64,000 nt of DNA, from NCBI RefSeq assembly GCF_007845675.1, contig NZ_VOBR01000017.1, forward strand, positions 124,001-188,000, in the 5' to 3' direction. Below, piece after piece: positions 1 to 7,723 of the stretch (positions are counted from its first letter, which is position 1; each line of letters starts with the position of its first letter). Below the pieces are notes generated by a model. It saw nothing but the letters and a program-made list of their open reading frames with translations, searched no databases and was not told the origin of the DNA. The DNA comes from Lentzea tibetensis. GTDB taxonomy: Bacteria; Actinomycetota; Actinomycetes; Mycobacteriales; Pseudonocardiaceae. Both the position numbers and the translations under genes were made by a program.

Positions 1-1
1 C

Positions 2-394
2 ATCGGCCAGTCCGGACGGCTTCCCGTGGTGGACATGACGTTCGCGAACAACGTCGTGCGCGCGCACGCCGGCAAGGTCGTCAACGTCAAGACCACGCCC
101 ACCCGGCCGATCTACGTGTCCAGCATCCTGCACCCGCAGGGCAGCGCGGCCGCGGGCATCACCGGGCCGGCATTCCTGGTGGCAGACCCCAAGTTCGCGC
201 GCTCCGGTGAGCTGTTCAAGCTCGCCGACGGCAGCCCGGCGGTCGACAAGGGCTCGACGGCGTACGAGTTCGTCACCGTCGACGTCGACATGCAGGCTCG
301 TGCGGCGCACGACATCGGCGCGGACGAGCGTTCCACCGCACCGGAGTCGTACCGTCCGCTCACCGCGGCCGACGTCGGACCGCTGGCTCCCTAA
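2..394 (+). CDS. C-terminal part of a right-handed beta-helix / PL6-like polysaccharide lyase (5' end outside window)
   Basis: The frame is open from base 2, so the gene starts upstream of the window; the first internal ATG is not taken as the start. The visible 130 residues end with a D-x-GADE motif (DIGADE) after an A-D-K-G-S segment. That ending is usual for secreted parallel beta-helix lyases of the alginate lyase/chondroitinase-B kind, where the last helix turn reads 'PAVDKG...DIGADE'. Such enzymes are extracellular and cleave acidic polysaccharides by beta-elimination. The catalytic part is not visible, so substrate cannot be assigned. Its TAA overlaps the TAG of the converging neighbour by two bases (CTAA). 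Confidence 0.6.
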   Translation: MGQSGRLPVVDMTFANNVVRAHAGKVVNVKTTPTRPIYVSSILHPQGSAAAGITGPAFLVADPKFARSGELFKLADGSPAVDKGSTAYEFVTVDVDMQARAAHDIGADERSTAPESYRPLTAADVGPLAP

Positions 395-981
395 GGCCAG
401 GGGCCGAGCTCGGGCAGGTCGCCGATCTTCGCGGTGACCTGCCCGGCGTACGCACGGCCGGCGAGCCACGCCGTCACATCCGTCGGATCTCCCAGCAGCA
501 CAACGTCTTCCGGCACGCGCACCCGCAGGAACTCCTGCGTGTGCGCGTTGAACTCGGCCGGCCAGTCCGGCGCGGCGAGCGCGAGGTCGGCCGTGTGGAT
601 CTCGATCTCGCGCCACAGGCAGTAGACCGTCGCGGTGACGTCCGACGAGCGGTAGGTGGTCGGACGCGTCCAGTCCTCTGTGGACGCCCAGGCGGCAGCG
701 ACACGGGCGACCGCGGCGGTGATCGCGGCACGGTGCTCGTCCGCGTCACGCCCGGCCTGCGCCTCGATCGCCGCGTCACGCGCGGGACGGCCGCCGTCGT
801 AGACCTCGGTCAGCGTGCCGGCGATCGCGTTCTCCGCCTGCCGCGCCATCGCGTCCGTGATGCCGGCGATGTGGGCGAGCACGTGCCCGCGCGTCCATCC
901 CGGCAACGCCGACGGCGCGCGGACGTCGTCATCGGTCAGGTCGCGCACCAAGCGGGTCAGCCGGGTGCACGACGCCAGCAC
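391..981 (-). CDS. Mycothiol-dependent maleylpyruvate isomerase family protein (DinB superfamily)
   Basis: About 196 residues. The N-terminus carries the family hallmark ALPGWTRGHVLAHIAG. The histidines near residues 36 and 40 belong to the DinB-type metal site, and a third His occurs in the middle (EIHTADLAL). Known members use mycothiol as cofactor for maleylpyruvate isomerisation or thiol transfer in the cytosol; the substrate here is unknown. I use GTG at 981 because the upstream hydrolase gene appears to end at 984. A TTG at 996 is the other option and lengthens the overlap. Last gene of a probable CBS - metallo-hydrolase - isomerase operon on this strand. Confidence 0.75.
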   Translation of the reverse strand: MLASCTRLTRLVRDLTDDDVRAPSALPGWTRGHVLAHIAGITDAMARQAENAIAGTLTEVYDGGRPARDAAIEAQAGRDADEHRAAITAAVARVAAAWASTEDWTRPTTYRSSDVTATVYCLWREIEIHTADLALAAPDWPAEFNAHTQEFLRVRVPEDVVLLGDPTDVTAWLAGRAYAGQVTAKIGDLPELGPWP

Positions 982-1897
982 CTTCAGGCATAGCAATGGA
1001 TCGGTCCCCGTTGTAGTCGATCATGTCGCCCCACACCTTGATCGGTTCGAGACGCGTCTCGAGCGGGTTGCCGTCGAGCTCGCTGTACGCGCGGTGCAGG
1101 TTGCCGACGAGCCGCTCGCTCTCCTGCCAGCGGTCGAACCGCGTCTCCTTCTTGCCGCGCACGACTTCCAGCGGCGTGCGGCCGGCGGCGTGGCCTTCGC
1201 GCGCGAGCTCGTCGACGTGCCGCGCGTACGCCTCCAAGTCGTCGAGCAGCGCGGTGACCTCGTCGCCGCGGCGCACCGGACCGTGGCCCGGCACCAGCAC
1301 CTCGGGCTCCAGTGCGCGGATCCGCGCCAGCGCCTTGGGATAACCGGCGACGCTGCCCTCGGCGAGGAACGGCTGCCCGCCCGCGAACGCGATGTCGCCG
1401 GTGTACAGGACGCGCTGCTCCGGCAGCCACGCGACGACGTCGCTGCGCGTGTGCGCGGGGCCGACGTGGTGCAGCTCCAGCGCGCGCTCACCCAGGTGCA
1501 GCGTGAGCGAGTCCGTGAACGTGACGTCCGGCGGCCGCACCTCGATGTGCCCGTAGTCGGGCCCGGTGAGCACCTGCGCCGCCAGCAGGCCGGCTGCGAG
1601 CACGTCCTCGCGGCACTTCACGTGCCCGATGATCGGCGTCTGGGCGGGCATCAGCCAGTTGCCGTACGTGTGGTCGCCGTGGTGGTGGGTGTTCACCAGC
1701 GCACGCGGCCGCCGCGCCGTGACGCCCTCGACCGCGGCGAGCAACGCACGGTTGCGCGCCTCGGTCGAGGTCATGTCCACGAGCACGACGGACCCGTCGT
1801 CACCGACGACGAGCCCGGTGTTGTTGATCATCCAGGACCCGTCGGGCTGGATGTAGGCGTGGGCACCTGGTGCCACCTCGACGAGTTCGGGCTTCAC
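929..1897 (-). CDS. MBL-fold metallo-hydrolase, probable 3' frameshift
   Basis: 322 residues as read. The zinc-binding motif THHHGDHT lies near residue 70, followed by GPAHTRSD, a TGD motif (YTGDIAF) and PGHGPV, so the full metallo-beta-lactamase metal site is present. Homologues in this subgroup end in a YNGGRPL-like segment followed by C-x-A and stop. Here the frame leaves that pattern after YNG and runs 28 residues into the next gene. The -1 register instead reads PIHCYA and stops at 984. A one-base change in the GGGG run (1007-1010) would restore the family ending. GTG start; only 10 bp after the CBS gene. Confidence 0.8.
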   Translation of the reverse strand: MKPELVEVAPGAHAYIQPDGSWMINNTGLVVGDDGSVVLVDMTSTEARNRALLAAVEGVTARRPRALVNTHHHGDHTYGNWLMPAQTPIIGHVKCREDVLAAGLLAAQVLTGPDYGHIEVRPPDVTFTDSLTLHLGERALELHHVGPAHTRSDVVAWLPEQRVLYTGDIAFAGGQPFLAEGSVAGYPKALARIRALEPEVLVPGHGPVRRGDEVTALLDDLEAYARHVDELAREGHAAGRTPLEVVRGKKETRFDRWQESERLVGNLHRAYSELDGNPLETRLEPIKVWGDMIDYNGDRSIAMPEGAGVVHPADPLGARPDR

Positions 1898-1907
1898 CCG
1901 ATCAAGG

Positions 1908-2333
1908 TTAGCCAGTGATGTACGCCTGGAGCTGGTCCTGGTTCGTCTCCAGCTGGCTGATCCTGCTCTTGACCACGTCGCCGATGCTCACGATGCCGAC
2001 GAGCTCGCCGTCCGACAGGACCGGCACGTGCCGGAACCTGCGTTCCGTCATCACGACGGTCAGGCTGTCGACGGTGTCCGACGGCGTGCACGTGAACACC
2101 TCGGCCGTCATGATCTCCGAGACCGGCACGTCCAGCACCGCCGCGCCGCCTTCGACGAGCCTGCGCACGATGTCCCGCTCGGACACGATTCCCTCGACCC
2201 CTGAGGGTCCCACGACGACGATGGCCCCGATGTTGTGCTCGGCAAGCGCTCTGAGCAGCACGGTCACCGTCGCACTCGGTTCGATCGTCGCGACCTTCGA
2301 GCCCTTGGTCCGCAACACGTCCGCGATCCTCAT
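1908..2333 (-). CDS. CBS-domain protein
   Basis: About 141 residues made of two CBS motifs: residues ~8-65 with GIVSERDIVRRL, and ~75-130 with LVGIVSIGDVVK. A CBS pair forms a Bateman module that binds adenine nucleotides and works as an energy or redox sensor, usually as a small homodimer in the cytosol. ATG at 2333 is chosen over the longer frame because it has GGAG nine bases upstream and begins directly with the usual MRIADVL. First gene of the operon with the MBL hydrolase. The partner it controls is unknown. Confidence 0.85.
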   Translation of the reverse strand: MRIADVLRTKGSKVATIEPSATVTVLLRALAEHNIGAIVVVGPSGVEGIVSERDIVRRLVEGGAAVLDVPVSEIMTAEVFTCTPSDTVDSLTVVMTERRFRHVPVLSDGELVGIVSIGDVVKSRISQLETNQDQLQAYITG

Positions 2334-2435
2334 GTGGCGCCTCCAGATCCTCACGCGGTCCGGTGACCTACCTCTCCCAGGTTAGGGCGGATCCGGACAG
2401 AACGGGAGATCTTGACGCCCGATAGGACCACGCCG

Positions 2436-3698
2436 TCAGGTGGATCCGAGCAGAAATCGCAGCTCATCGGCCGTTTGGTCGCCCAGAACTGATCGAGCGC
2501 CCGCCACGAGTGATGCGAATTCGATGCCGTCGCGAGCCGACATGTAGGCGGTTCGGCTGTCGTGGACCATCCAGTTCCGGAGGTTCGCGAGCGCTCCCGC
2601 CCCCAGTTCCGGGTCGTGCAGGAGCACCAGGTCAGCGCGGACCCGGCTCCGCGGCCCGCGCTCCCGCAGCAGCCGGTGCGCGGCGCGCCGGGCGTGCGGC
2701 ACTCCCGCGTCGAGCAGCTTCCACAGCGCCTGCTCGGTGAACGGCACGTCGAGCAACGACCTGGCCGCCTGTTTGACGACCGCGGCGGACGGGTCGGTGA
2801 GCATTCCGAGCAGCCGCTCGACGGGCACGGAGAACCCGAGCAGGCGCAGCGCGCGCACGGCCGCCGCACGCGCCCCGGCCAGCGGGTGCTCCAGTGCGGG
2901 CAGGATCAGCGGGACGTCCGCGGCCGCACCGATCTCCCCCAGGCCTGCGATGGTCGCCGGGGTGAGCGGCGCGGACCGGTAGTGCTCGGCAGGCTCCTCG
3001 CCCGCGCGCCGCAGCGCGACCTGGGCGGTGGACCGGACGAGCGGGCTGCGGTCGTCGAGCGCACTCCGTGCCACGCCGAGGTCTCCGGCCCGCGCGAGCA
3101 GGTGGACGACGTCGGCCCTGACCGCGGCGATCCGGTTCGACGCGAGCTCGCGCACGATGCCCAGCTGCCCGGTGGCGCGGGCGGTCCAGATGGCCTTGAC
3201 CGCGCAGTGGGTGCGGATCACGTGGTCCTTCTCGAACCGCACCGCCGCGCGGAGCAGGTTCAGGGAGAGCCGGTCCGCGTCGATCGCGGCGGCGTACGCG
3301 GCTCGTTTCACGAGCACGTCGTCGGCCTTGAGCGCGGCGTCGAGCACGTCGGGGCTCGCCTCGCGCAGCGCGGTGACGATCCGGTCGACCAGCCAGCGCC
3401 CTTCGGTGCGGCGGCGCAACGCGAAGGCGATCCGGCCGAGCCCGACGATGCCGTGCGGCGTGTCCACCAGGGACTCGCACGCGCGGCGCGCGGTGTCGCG
3501 CACCTGCGGAACCCAGTCGGCGCACCGCAACGCGAGCACCGCCAACGCTTGCGGCGTGCCGAGTGCGGCCGGCTGCGCCACCGCCCGCTCGCGGACGTAG
3601 CCGCTGCGGTCGCACGCGAGCCACACCGGTTCGCGCGGGTGGTCACCCCACCTCTGCCGCACCCGCGCGTCGAAGTCGATCCACTCCTGTGCCCCCAT
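2436..3698 (-). CDS. HEAT-repeat protein
   Basis: 420 residues, almost all helical, with repeated A-R-x-A-A-x-R-A-L-x-x-L units (for example around residues 225-330), typical of PBS-lyase/HEAT scaffolds. No signal peptide or membrane segment. The start lies in a CCCCATGGGG palindrome, which may limit initiation. No catalytic motif is visible, so a protein-interaction role is the only reasonable inference. Monocistronic; its promoter shares a short gap with the terminator of the next gene. Confidence 0.65.
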   Translation of the reverse strand: MGAQEWIDFDARVRQRWGDHPREPVWLACDRSGYVRERAVAQPAALGTPQALAVLALRCADWVPQVRDTARRACESLVDTPHGIVGLGRIAFALRRRTEGRWLVDRIVTALREASPDVLDAALKADDVLVKRAAYAAAIDADRLSLNLLRAAVRFEKDHVIRTHCAVKAIWTARATGQLGIVRELASNRIAAVRADVVHLLARAGDLGVARSALDDRSPLVRSTAQVALRRAGEEPAEHYRSAPLTPATIAGLGEIGAAADVPLILPALEHPLAGARAAAVRALRLLGFSVPVERLLGMLTDPSAAVVKQAARSLLDVPFTEQALWKLLDAGVPHARRAAHRLLRERGPRSRVRADLVLLHDPELGAGALANLRNWMVHDSRTAYMSARDGIEFASLVAGARSVLGDQTADELRFLLGST

Positions 3699-3713
3699 GG
3701 GGCAGAGGGTGTG

Positions 3714-3755
3714 CCGTCAGGGCCGCCCGATGCAAACGAATAGCGGCCCTGACGG
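3714..3755 (-). terminator. Hairpin after the small basic protein gene
   Basis: Perfect 13-bp stem (3714-3726 with 3743-3755, arm CCGTCAGGGCCGC), 16-base loop, no U tract. It lies between the stop at 3764 and the start of the HEAT gene. Confidence 0.6.
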
Positions 3756-3763
3756 CGGGTGGC

Positions 3764-3928
3764 TCAGCCGCGGCGCCTGACGGCGTACTGGCGCGGGTTC
3801 ACGACAGCGCCGGTCTGGCGCTGGGCGGGAATCTTCCCGCCTCCGTGCTTGGCCGCGCGCCGTTCACGACGGCTGAGCTGTGGCTGGGACTGGGACTGGT
3901 CTGGTTCGGGATGCTGTTCGGCAGGCAT
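3764..3928 (-). CDS. Small basic conserved actinobacterial protein
   Basis: 54 residues: a short acidic/Gln-rich start, then LSRRERRAAKHG and a basic C-terminus ending in RQYAVRRRG. Short proteins with the SRRERRAAK pattern are common single genes in actinomycetes and have no assigned function. ATG at 3928 is well supported by GGAGG about nine bases upstream, so the longer upstream frame is rejected. Probably cytosolic and nucleic-acid binding by charge only. Confidence 0.7.
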   Translation of the reverse strand: MPAEQHPEPDQSQSQPQLSRRERRAAKHGGGKIPAQRQTGAVVNPRQYAVRRRG

Positions 3929-4119
3929 GCGAGAACCTCCTCGGAAGTCAGAGGGGTGCACGAAGAGGCGGCCGGGACACGGCCGCGACAAGACCCGCGA
4001 GGGTCACCTGGAGACATGAGAACGCGCGGCAGCGGATGCGCTGCGGGGCGGGAAGAAGACCTGTCAGATCGTCACGCCCACCACGCTAGCGCCGCTGCCG
4101 CGCGTCGCCAACCGATTTA

Positions 4120-5334
4120 TTACCGCCGTGCGCGGGAAGCCGCTCCCGAGGCGCCGAGCAGCACGAGCACGATCGTCGCGATCGCCCACTTGCGGGTCTT
4201 GGTCAGCGCCGTCGGCTCGGATGCCGCGGCCACCGCGCGGCGCGGTTCCGGGCGTTTCATCGGCGCGCGCGGCGCCACCGGCTGCGGCGGCGTCGCGGAG
4301 CTGGACGGCGGCGCCGGCGGCTGGAGCGCCGGGGTGGCCGCAGGCGGTGGGACCGCGGCGGGTGGTGCCTGCGGCTTCGGTGCGGGCGGCGGCACCGGCT
4401 GGGCGGGCGGGATCGGCACGTTCGACCTCGGCGGCATCGGCGCCGGGAGGCAGCCCGCGCCGTCGACGAAGCCGACGGGCACGCCGCTGCCGACCTCGGT
4501 GGCCGCGTACGCACCGCCGAGCGCGACGTGGAAGAAGCGGCTGCGGTTGAGGAAGCCGTTGTTCAGCGCGTACAGCGTGCCGGTGGGACCAGCGACGACG
4601 GCGCCGTACGTGGAACCGCCGGGCAGGACCTCGGGTGCGGCGACCTTCGTGACCGCACCGGACGCCGGGTCGATCGTGACGACCTTGCCGGGGCCGTGGC
4701 CCTCCGACGAGAGGCCGTAGAGCCTGCCGTCCACCGGGTTCACCGCGAAGTCGTCCAAGGAGGACCCCAGCCAGCCCGGTTCCAGCCGGACGGACGACAC
4801 GATCGCGAGGTACTGCGGGCTGGCCGGGTCGATGTTGACCGCGTGCAGCTTCTCGTTGTCCCGCAAGTAGAACAGGTTCCCGACGACGGCACCGGCGCTG
4901 ACGTCGTCGAACTTGTACCAGGGCGCGCGGATCGCGCCCATGTCCGTCGCGACGCCCTGCTTGTCCAGCAGCACCACGTGCGCCTGGTGCAGGGGCCACT
5001 CGTGGCGGGTCCGTGTGCTGAGCGCCACAAGCCTGCCGAGCGCGGTCGAGTACCCCAGCGCATTCACCGCGTAGTCGAGACCGGCCACTGTGGTCACTCC
5101 ACCGGTGGACACATCTACTCGATAGAGGGTCGACAGCACACCCCTGGCAGAGGCCCTGACTTGAAACGCTTCGCAGTTCACGGGTGCGGCTTGCGCAACG
5201 GGGCTGGTAGCGAGGGTAAAAAGCGCCAATAGAGACGCTGTAGTACTCAACGCAACCAAATCAGGCCGCCACCGCAATGGAGCAGCCCGCTGCGACAATC
5301 GGGTATTTCTGCCGTCGTTGAGCCGCATTCCCAC
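4120..5334 (-). CDS. Secreted, C-terminally membrane-anchored protein with DUF6923-like propeller
   Basis: 404 residues. Residues ~30-50 form a signal peptide cleaved near VAQA-APV. Residues ~55-290 are a repeat-rich domain with propeller-type blades (LYGLSSEG, LYALNNGF) resembling DUF6923. Residues ~295-375 are a Pro/Ala-rich linker, then one membrane helix (WAIATIVLVLLGA) and a basic tail. The layout predicts a domain held outside the membrane on a flexible stalk. Start may be GTG 5334 or ATG 5328. Transcribed divergently from the DUF4239 gene across a 77-bp gap. Confidence 0.7.
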   Translation of the reverse strand: MGMRLNDGRNTRLSQRAAPLRWRPDLVALSTTASLLALFTLATSPVAQAAPVNCEAFQVRASARGVLSTLYRVDVSTGGVTTVAGLDYAVNALGYSTALGRLVALSTRTRHEWPLHQAHVVLLDKQGVATDMGAIRAPWYKFDDVSAGAVVGNLFYLRDNEKLHAVNIDPASPQYLAIVSSVRLEPGWLGSSLDDFAVNPVDGRLYGLSSEGHGPGKVVTIDPASGAVTKVAAPEVLPGGSTYGAVVAGPTGTLYALNNGFLNRSRFFHVALGGAYAATEVGSGVPVGFVDGAGCLPAPMPPRSNVPIPPAQPVPPPAPKPQAPPAAVPPPAATPALQPPAPPSSSATPPQPVAPRAPMKRPEPRRAVAAASEPTALTKTRKWAIATIVLVLLGASGAASRARR

Positions 5335-5373
5335 CTAGCCACAATTCATCGGACCGTGCTGTACCGGCCACAG

Positions 5374-5387
5374 TAGACCGTGGTCTA
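5374..5387. promoter_or_regulatory. Short palindrome in the divergent promoter region
   Basis: TAGACC-GT-GGTCTA, perfect 6-bp arms, between the divergent starts at 5334 and 5412. A candidate operator; no nearby regulator is known. Confidence 0.35.
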
Positions 5388-5411
5388 ATCCCACACCAGA
5401 AAGGAGCCGAA

Positions 5412-6170
5412 TTGAGTATTTACGTCACCGGCCTGCTCTGGGTGTTCGGTGCGGCCGCCATCTCCGCGGTCCTGGTCGTTTTCACCCGTCGGTTCGGCTC
5501 GGAGGAGGACCGCGAGCGGACGCTCGGTTCAGGCGGCGCGGTGTTCAGCATCGTCGCGGGCCTGCACGCCGTGCTCGTGGCGTTCATCCTGATCTCGTTG
5601 TTCGACGCGGCCAACTCGGCCGAGGACGCGGTGACCAAGGAGGCGAACGCTCTCGTCGCCGTCCACTGGGCCGCGAACTCGCTGCCGGAACCCGCGCGCA
5701 CCAAGGTTGATGAACTGGGCAAGCAGTACGTCAACATCGTCGTCGACGAGGAGTGGCCTCGGATGGACGACGGCGGCGACGTCGACAACAAGGGCTGGCA
5801 GAAGCTGAACGAGCTGCGCGCCACGATCGAGACGGCCGCGCCGGACGGCGAGTGGCAGCTCGACCGCAAGGCCGAGGCGGCGAACCAGCTGTGGGAGGTC
5901 TACCAGGCGAGGCAGACGCGCATCGACGCGGCGGGCGGCGGGGTGAACCCGGTCGTGTGGCTCGCGCTGATCATCGGTACGGTGCTGTCGCTGTTGTTCC
6001 CGTATCTGTTCGGCGGGCCGAACCTGTTCTCGCAGCTGCTCATCACCATCACGCTGACTTCGACGCTGATTCTGCTGTTGTTCGCCATCTACCAGATGCA
6101 GAACCCGTTCAGTGGCGGAGTTCACATCCCGCCGGACGCGTTCACGTCCGCTTTGGAACGTTTGAGCTAA
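5412..6170 (+). CDS. DUF4239 (bestrophin-like) membrane protein
   Basis: 252 residues, TTG start with AAGGAG 6-8 bases upstream. Membrane helices lie at ~5-25 and ~45-67, a soluble middle section with NSAEDAVTKEANALVAVHWAANSLP follows, and two helices at ~180-228. This is the DUF4239 layout, a bestrophin-like family of unknown transport function. The stop overlaps the converging EcsC gene by four bases. Confidence 0.8.
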   Translation: MSIYVTGLLWVFGAAAISAVLVVFTRRFGSEEDRERTLGSGGAVFSIVAGLHAVLVAFILISLFDAANSAEDAVTKEANALVAVHWAANSLPEPARTKVDELGKQYVNIVVDEEWPRMDDGGDVDNKGWQKLNELRATIETAAPDGEWQLDRKAEAANQLWEVYQARQTRIDAAGGGVNPVVWLALIIGTVLSLLFPYLFGGPNLFSQLLITITLTSTLILLLFAIYQMQNPFSGGVHIPPDAFTSALERLS

Positions 6171-6805
6171 TCCACTTCCTCGATGGCGATGACTTCACCG
6201 TCAAGGATCATCGGGGTGGTTTCCGAGTTCGTGAAGAAGCGCCGGGCGAATGCGCCCACAGCTCTGGTCGAGGCGGCGTCGAAGCCACCGCCGATGACGC
6301 CGCCCACCAGTGGCACGCCTTTCGCGAGAGTCACCCCGGCGCGCTTGCCGCCGTACTTCGCGAGCAGCATCGCGGCGACGCGCTTGTTGAACTCCTTGAT
6401 GCCGACCTTCTTCAGCAGGTCGGTGCCCGCGTTCCCGACCAGGCACAGCAGGATCGCCGTCTGCACCTCCTCGCTGTCGAGGTTCCGGCCGTGGACGGCC
6501 GCGATCGACGCGATCAGGTGCGTCTGGATCACGTAGGACGCCGTCACGTTCGTCGGCAGTGCGACGGGCAACGTGATCAGGCCACCCAGGTTGGTGACGA
6601 AGCCCTGCGCGCCGGCGAGCGCCATGTGCGTGCGGATCAGGCCCTTGATCGCCTCGTCGCGGTCGCCGCCGCTCTTGCCGAGCGCGTCCTCGGCGGACTC
6701 CCTGGCGCTCTTGAACGGGCCGAAGCCGTCCACGCCGACGCGGAGCAGATGGTCGATCAGGCCCTGCTGGGCCTTGGCGAGCGCACCGGGTTCACCTGTT
6801 GACAC
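6167..6805 (-). CDS. EcsC-family protein
   Basis: 212 residues starting with GTG. It contains the EcsC-family pattern: an amphipathic N-terminus, a glycine-rich hydrophobic stretch (GGLITLPVALPTNVTASYVIQ, residues ~75-95) and a C-terminal VGGVIGGGFDA segment. EcsC proteins are membrane-associated and poorly understood. It starts ten bases after folD, so both are probably one transcript. Confidence 0.75.
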   Translation of the reverse strand: MSTGEPGALAKAQQGLIDHLLRVGVDGFGPFKSARESAEDALGKSGGDRDEAIKGLIRTHMALAGAQGFVTNLGGLITLPVALPTNVTASYVIQTHLIASIAAVHGRNLDSEEVQTAILLCLVGNAGTDLLKKVGIKEFNKRVAAMLLAKYGGKRAGVTLAKGVPLVGGVIGGGFDAASTRAVGAFARRFFTNSETTPMILDGEVIAIEEVD

Positions 6806-6814
6806 ATTTCGACA

Positions 6815-7651
6815 CTACAACGCGGCGAGCTGCCGCTGTGCACTGTCAACAGTTTGCTCGAGCAGCACGGCGATCGTCGTCGGCCCGACACCACCGGGGA
6901 CCGGGGTGATCAGGCTCGCCTTGCCGACGGCTTCGTCGAAGGCGACGTCGCCGACGTTGCCCTCGTTGTAGCCGGCGTCGATGACGACGGCGCCCGGCTT
7001 GATCCAGTCACCCCTGACGAACTCGGGCTTGCCGACGGCGGCCACGACGATGTCGGCGGTGCGCACGACGTCCGGCAGGTTCTCGGTCTTCGAGTGGCAG
7101 ATGGTGACGGTGGCGTCGCGGGCCAGCAGGAGCATCGCGACGGGCTTGCCGAGGATCGGGCTGCGGCCGATGACGACCGCGTGCTTGCCGCGCGGGTCGA
7201 CGTCGTAGGCGTCGAGCAGGCGCATGATCCCGCCCGGTGTGCAGCTGGTGAAGCCCGCTTCACCGAAGGACATCTGGGCGAACGAGTGCATCGTGACGCC
7301 GTCGACGTCCTTGTCCGGTGCGATCGCCTCGAACGCGGCGCGCTCGTCGACGTGCTTCGGAACGGGGTGCTGCAGCAGGATGCCGTGCACTTCCGGGTCG
7401 TTCGACAGCTCGGTGATCGCGGCGACGAGCTGCTCGGTGGTGGTCTCCTCGGGAAGCGAGACGAGCCTGGAGTCGAGCCCCGCACGGTGACAGCGGTTGC
7501 GCTTCATGCGCACGTAGGTCACCGATGCGGGGTCGTCGCCGACGATCACCGTGGCGAGGCAGGGCTTGCGGCCGGTGTGCTTCTCGTAGTCGGCCGCCCG
7601 GTGAGCGGCCTGGTCGACGATGGCGCGCGCGAGTTCGGTTCCGGACATCAT
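6815..7651 (-). CDS. folD: Methylenetetrahydrofolate dehydrogenase / methenyltetrahydrofolate cyclohydrolase
   Basis: 278 residues. The bifunctional enzyme interconverts 5,10-methylene-, 5,10-methenyl- and 10-formyl-THF with NADP+ in the cytosol. Visible signatures are YVRMKRNRC (catalytic Lys near residue 50), GILLQHPVPKH, PDKDVDGV, CTPGG, the NADP-binding VVIGRSPILGKP and TPVPGGVGPTT. ATG at 7651 has AAGGAG upstream; a second ATG follows at once. Length is normal. It lies between the Rph-like gene (73-bp gap) and EcsC. Confidence 0.95.
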   Translation of the reverse strand: MMSGTELARAIVDQAAHRAADYEKHTGRKPCLATVIVGDDPASVTYVRMKRNRCHRAGLDSRLVSLPEETTTEQLVAAITELSNDPEVHGILLQHPVPKHVDERAAFEAIAPDKDVDGVTMHSFAQMSFGEAGFTSCTPGGIMRLLDAYDVDPRGKHAVVIGRSPILGKPVAMLLLARDATVTICHSKTENLPDVVRTADIVVAAVGKPEFVRGDWIKPGAVVIDAGYNEGNVGDVAFDEAVGKASLITPVPGGVGPTTIAVLLEQTVDSAQRQLAAL

Positions 7652-7723
7652 GGGCGTTCTCCTTCGGGGAATCGCCCAGGCGCGCGGCACGTCGTGGAGG
7701 CCACTCCCCGGTGGTGCTCCACC

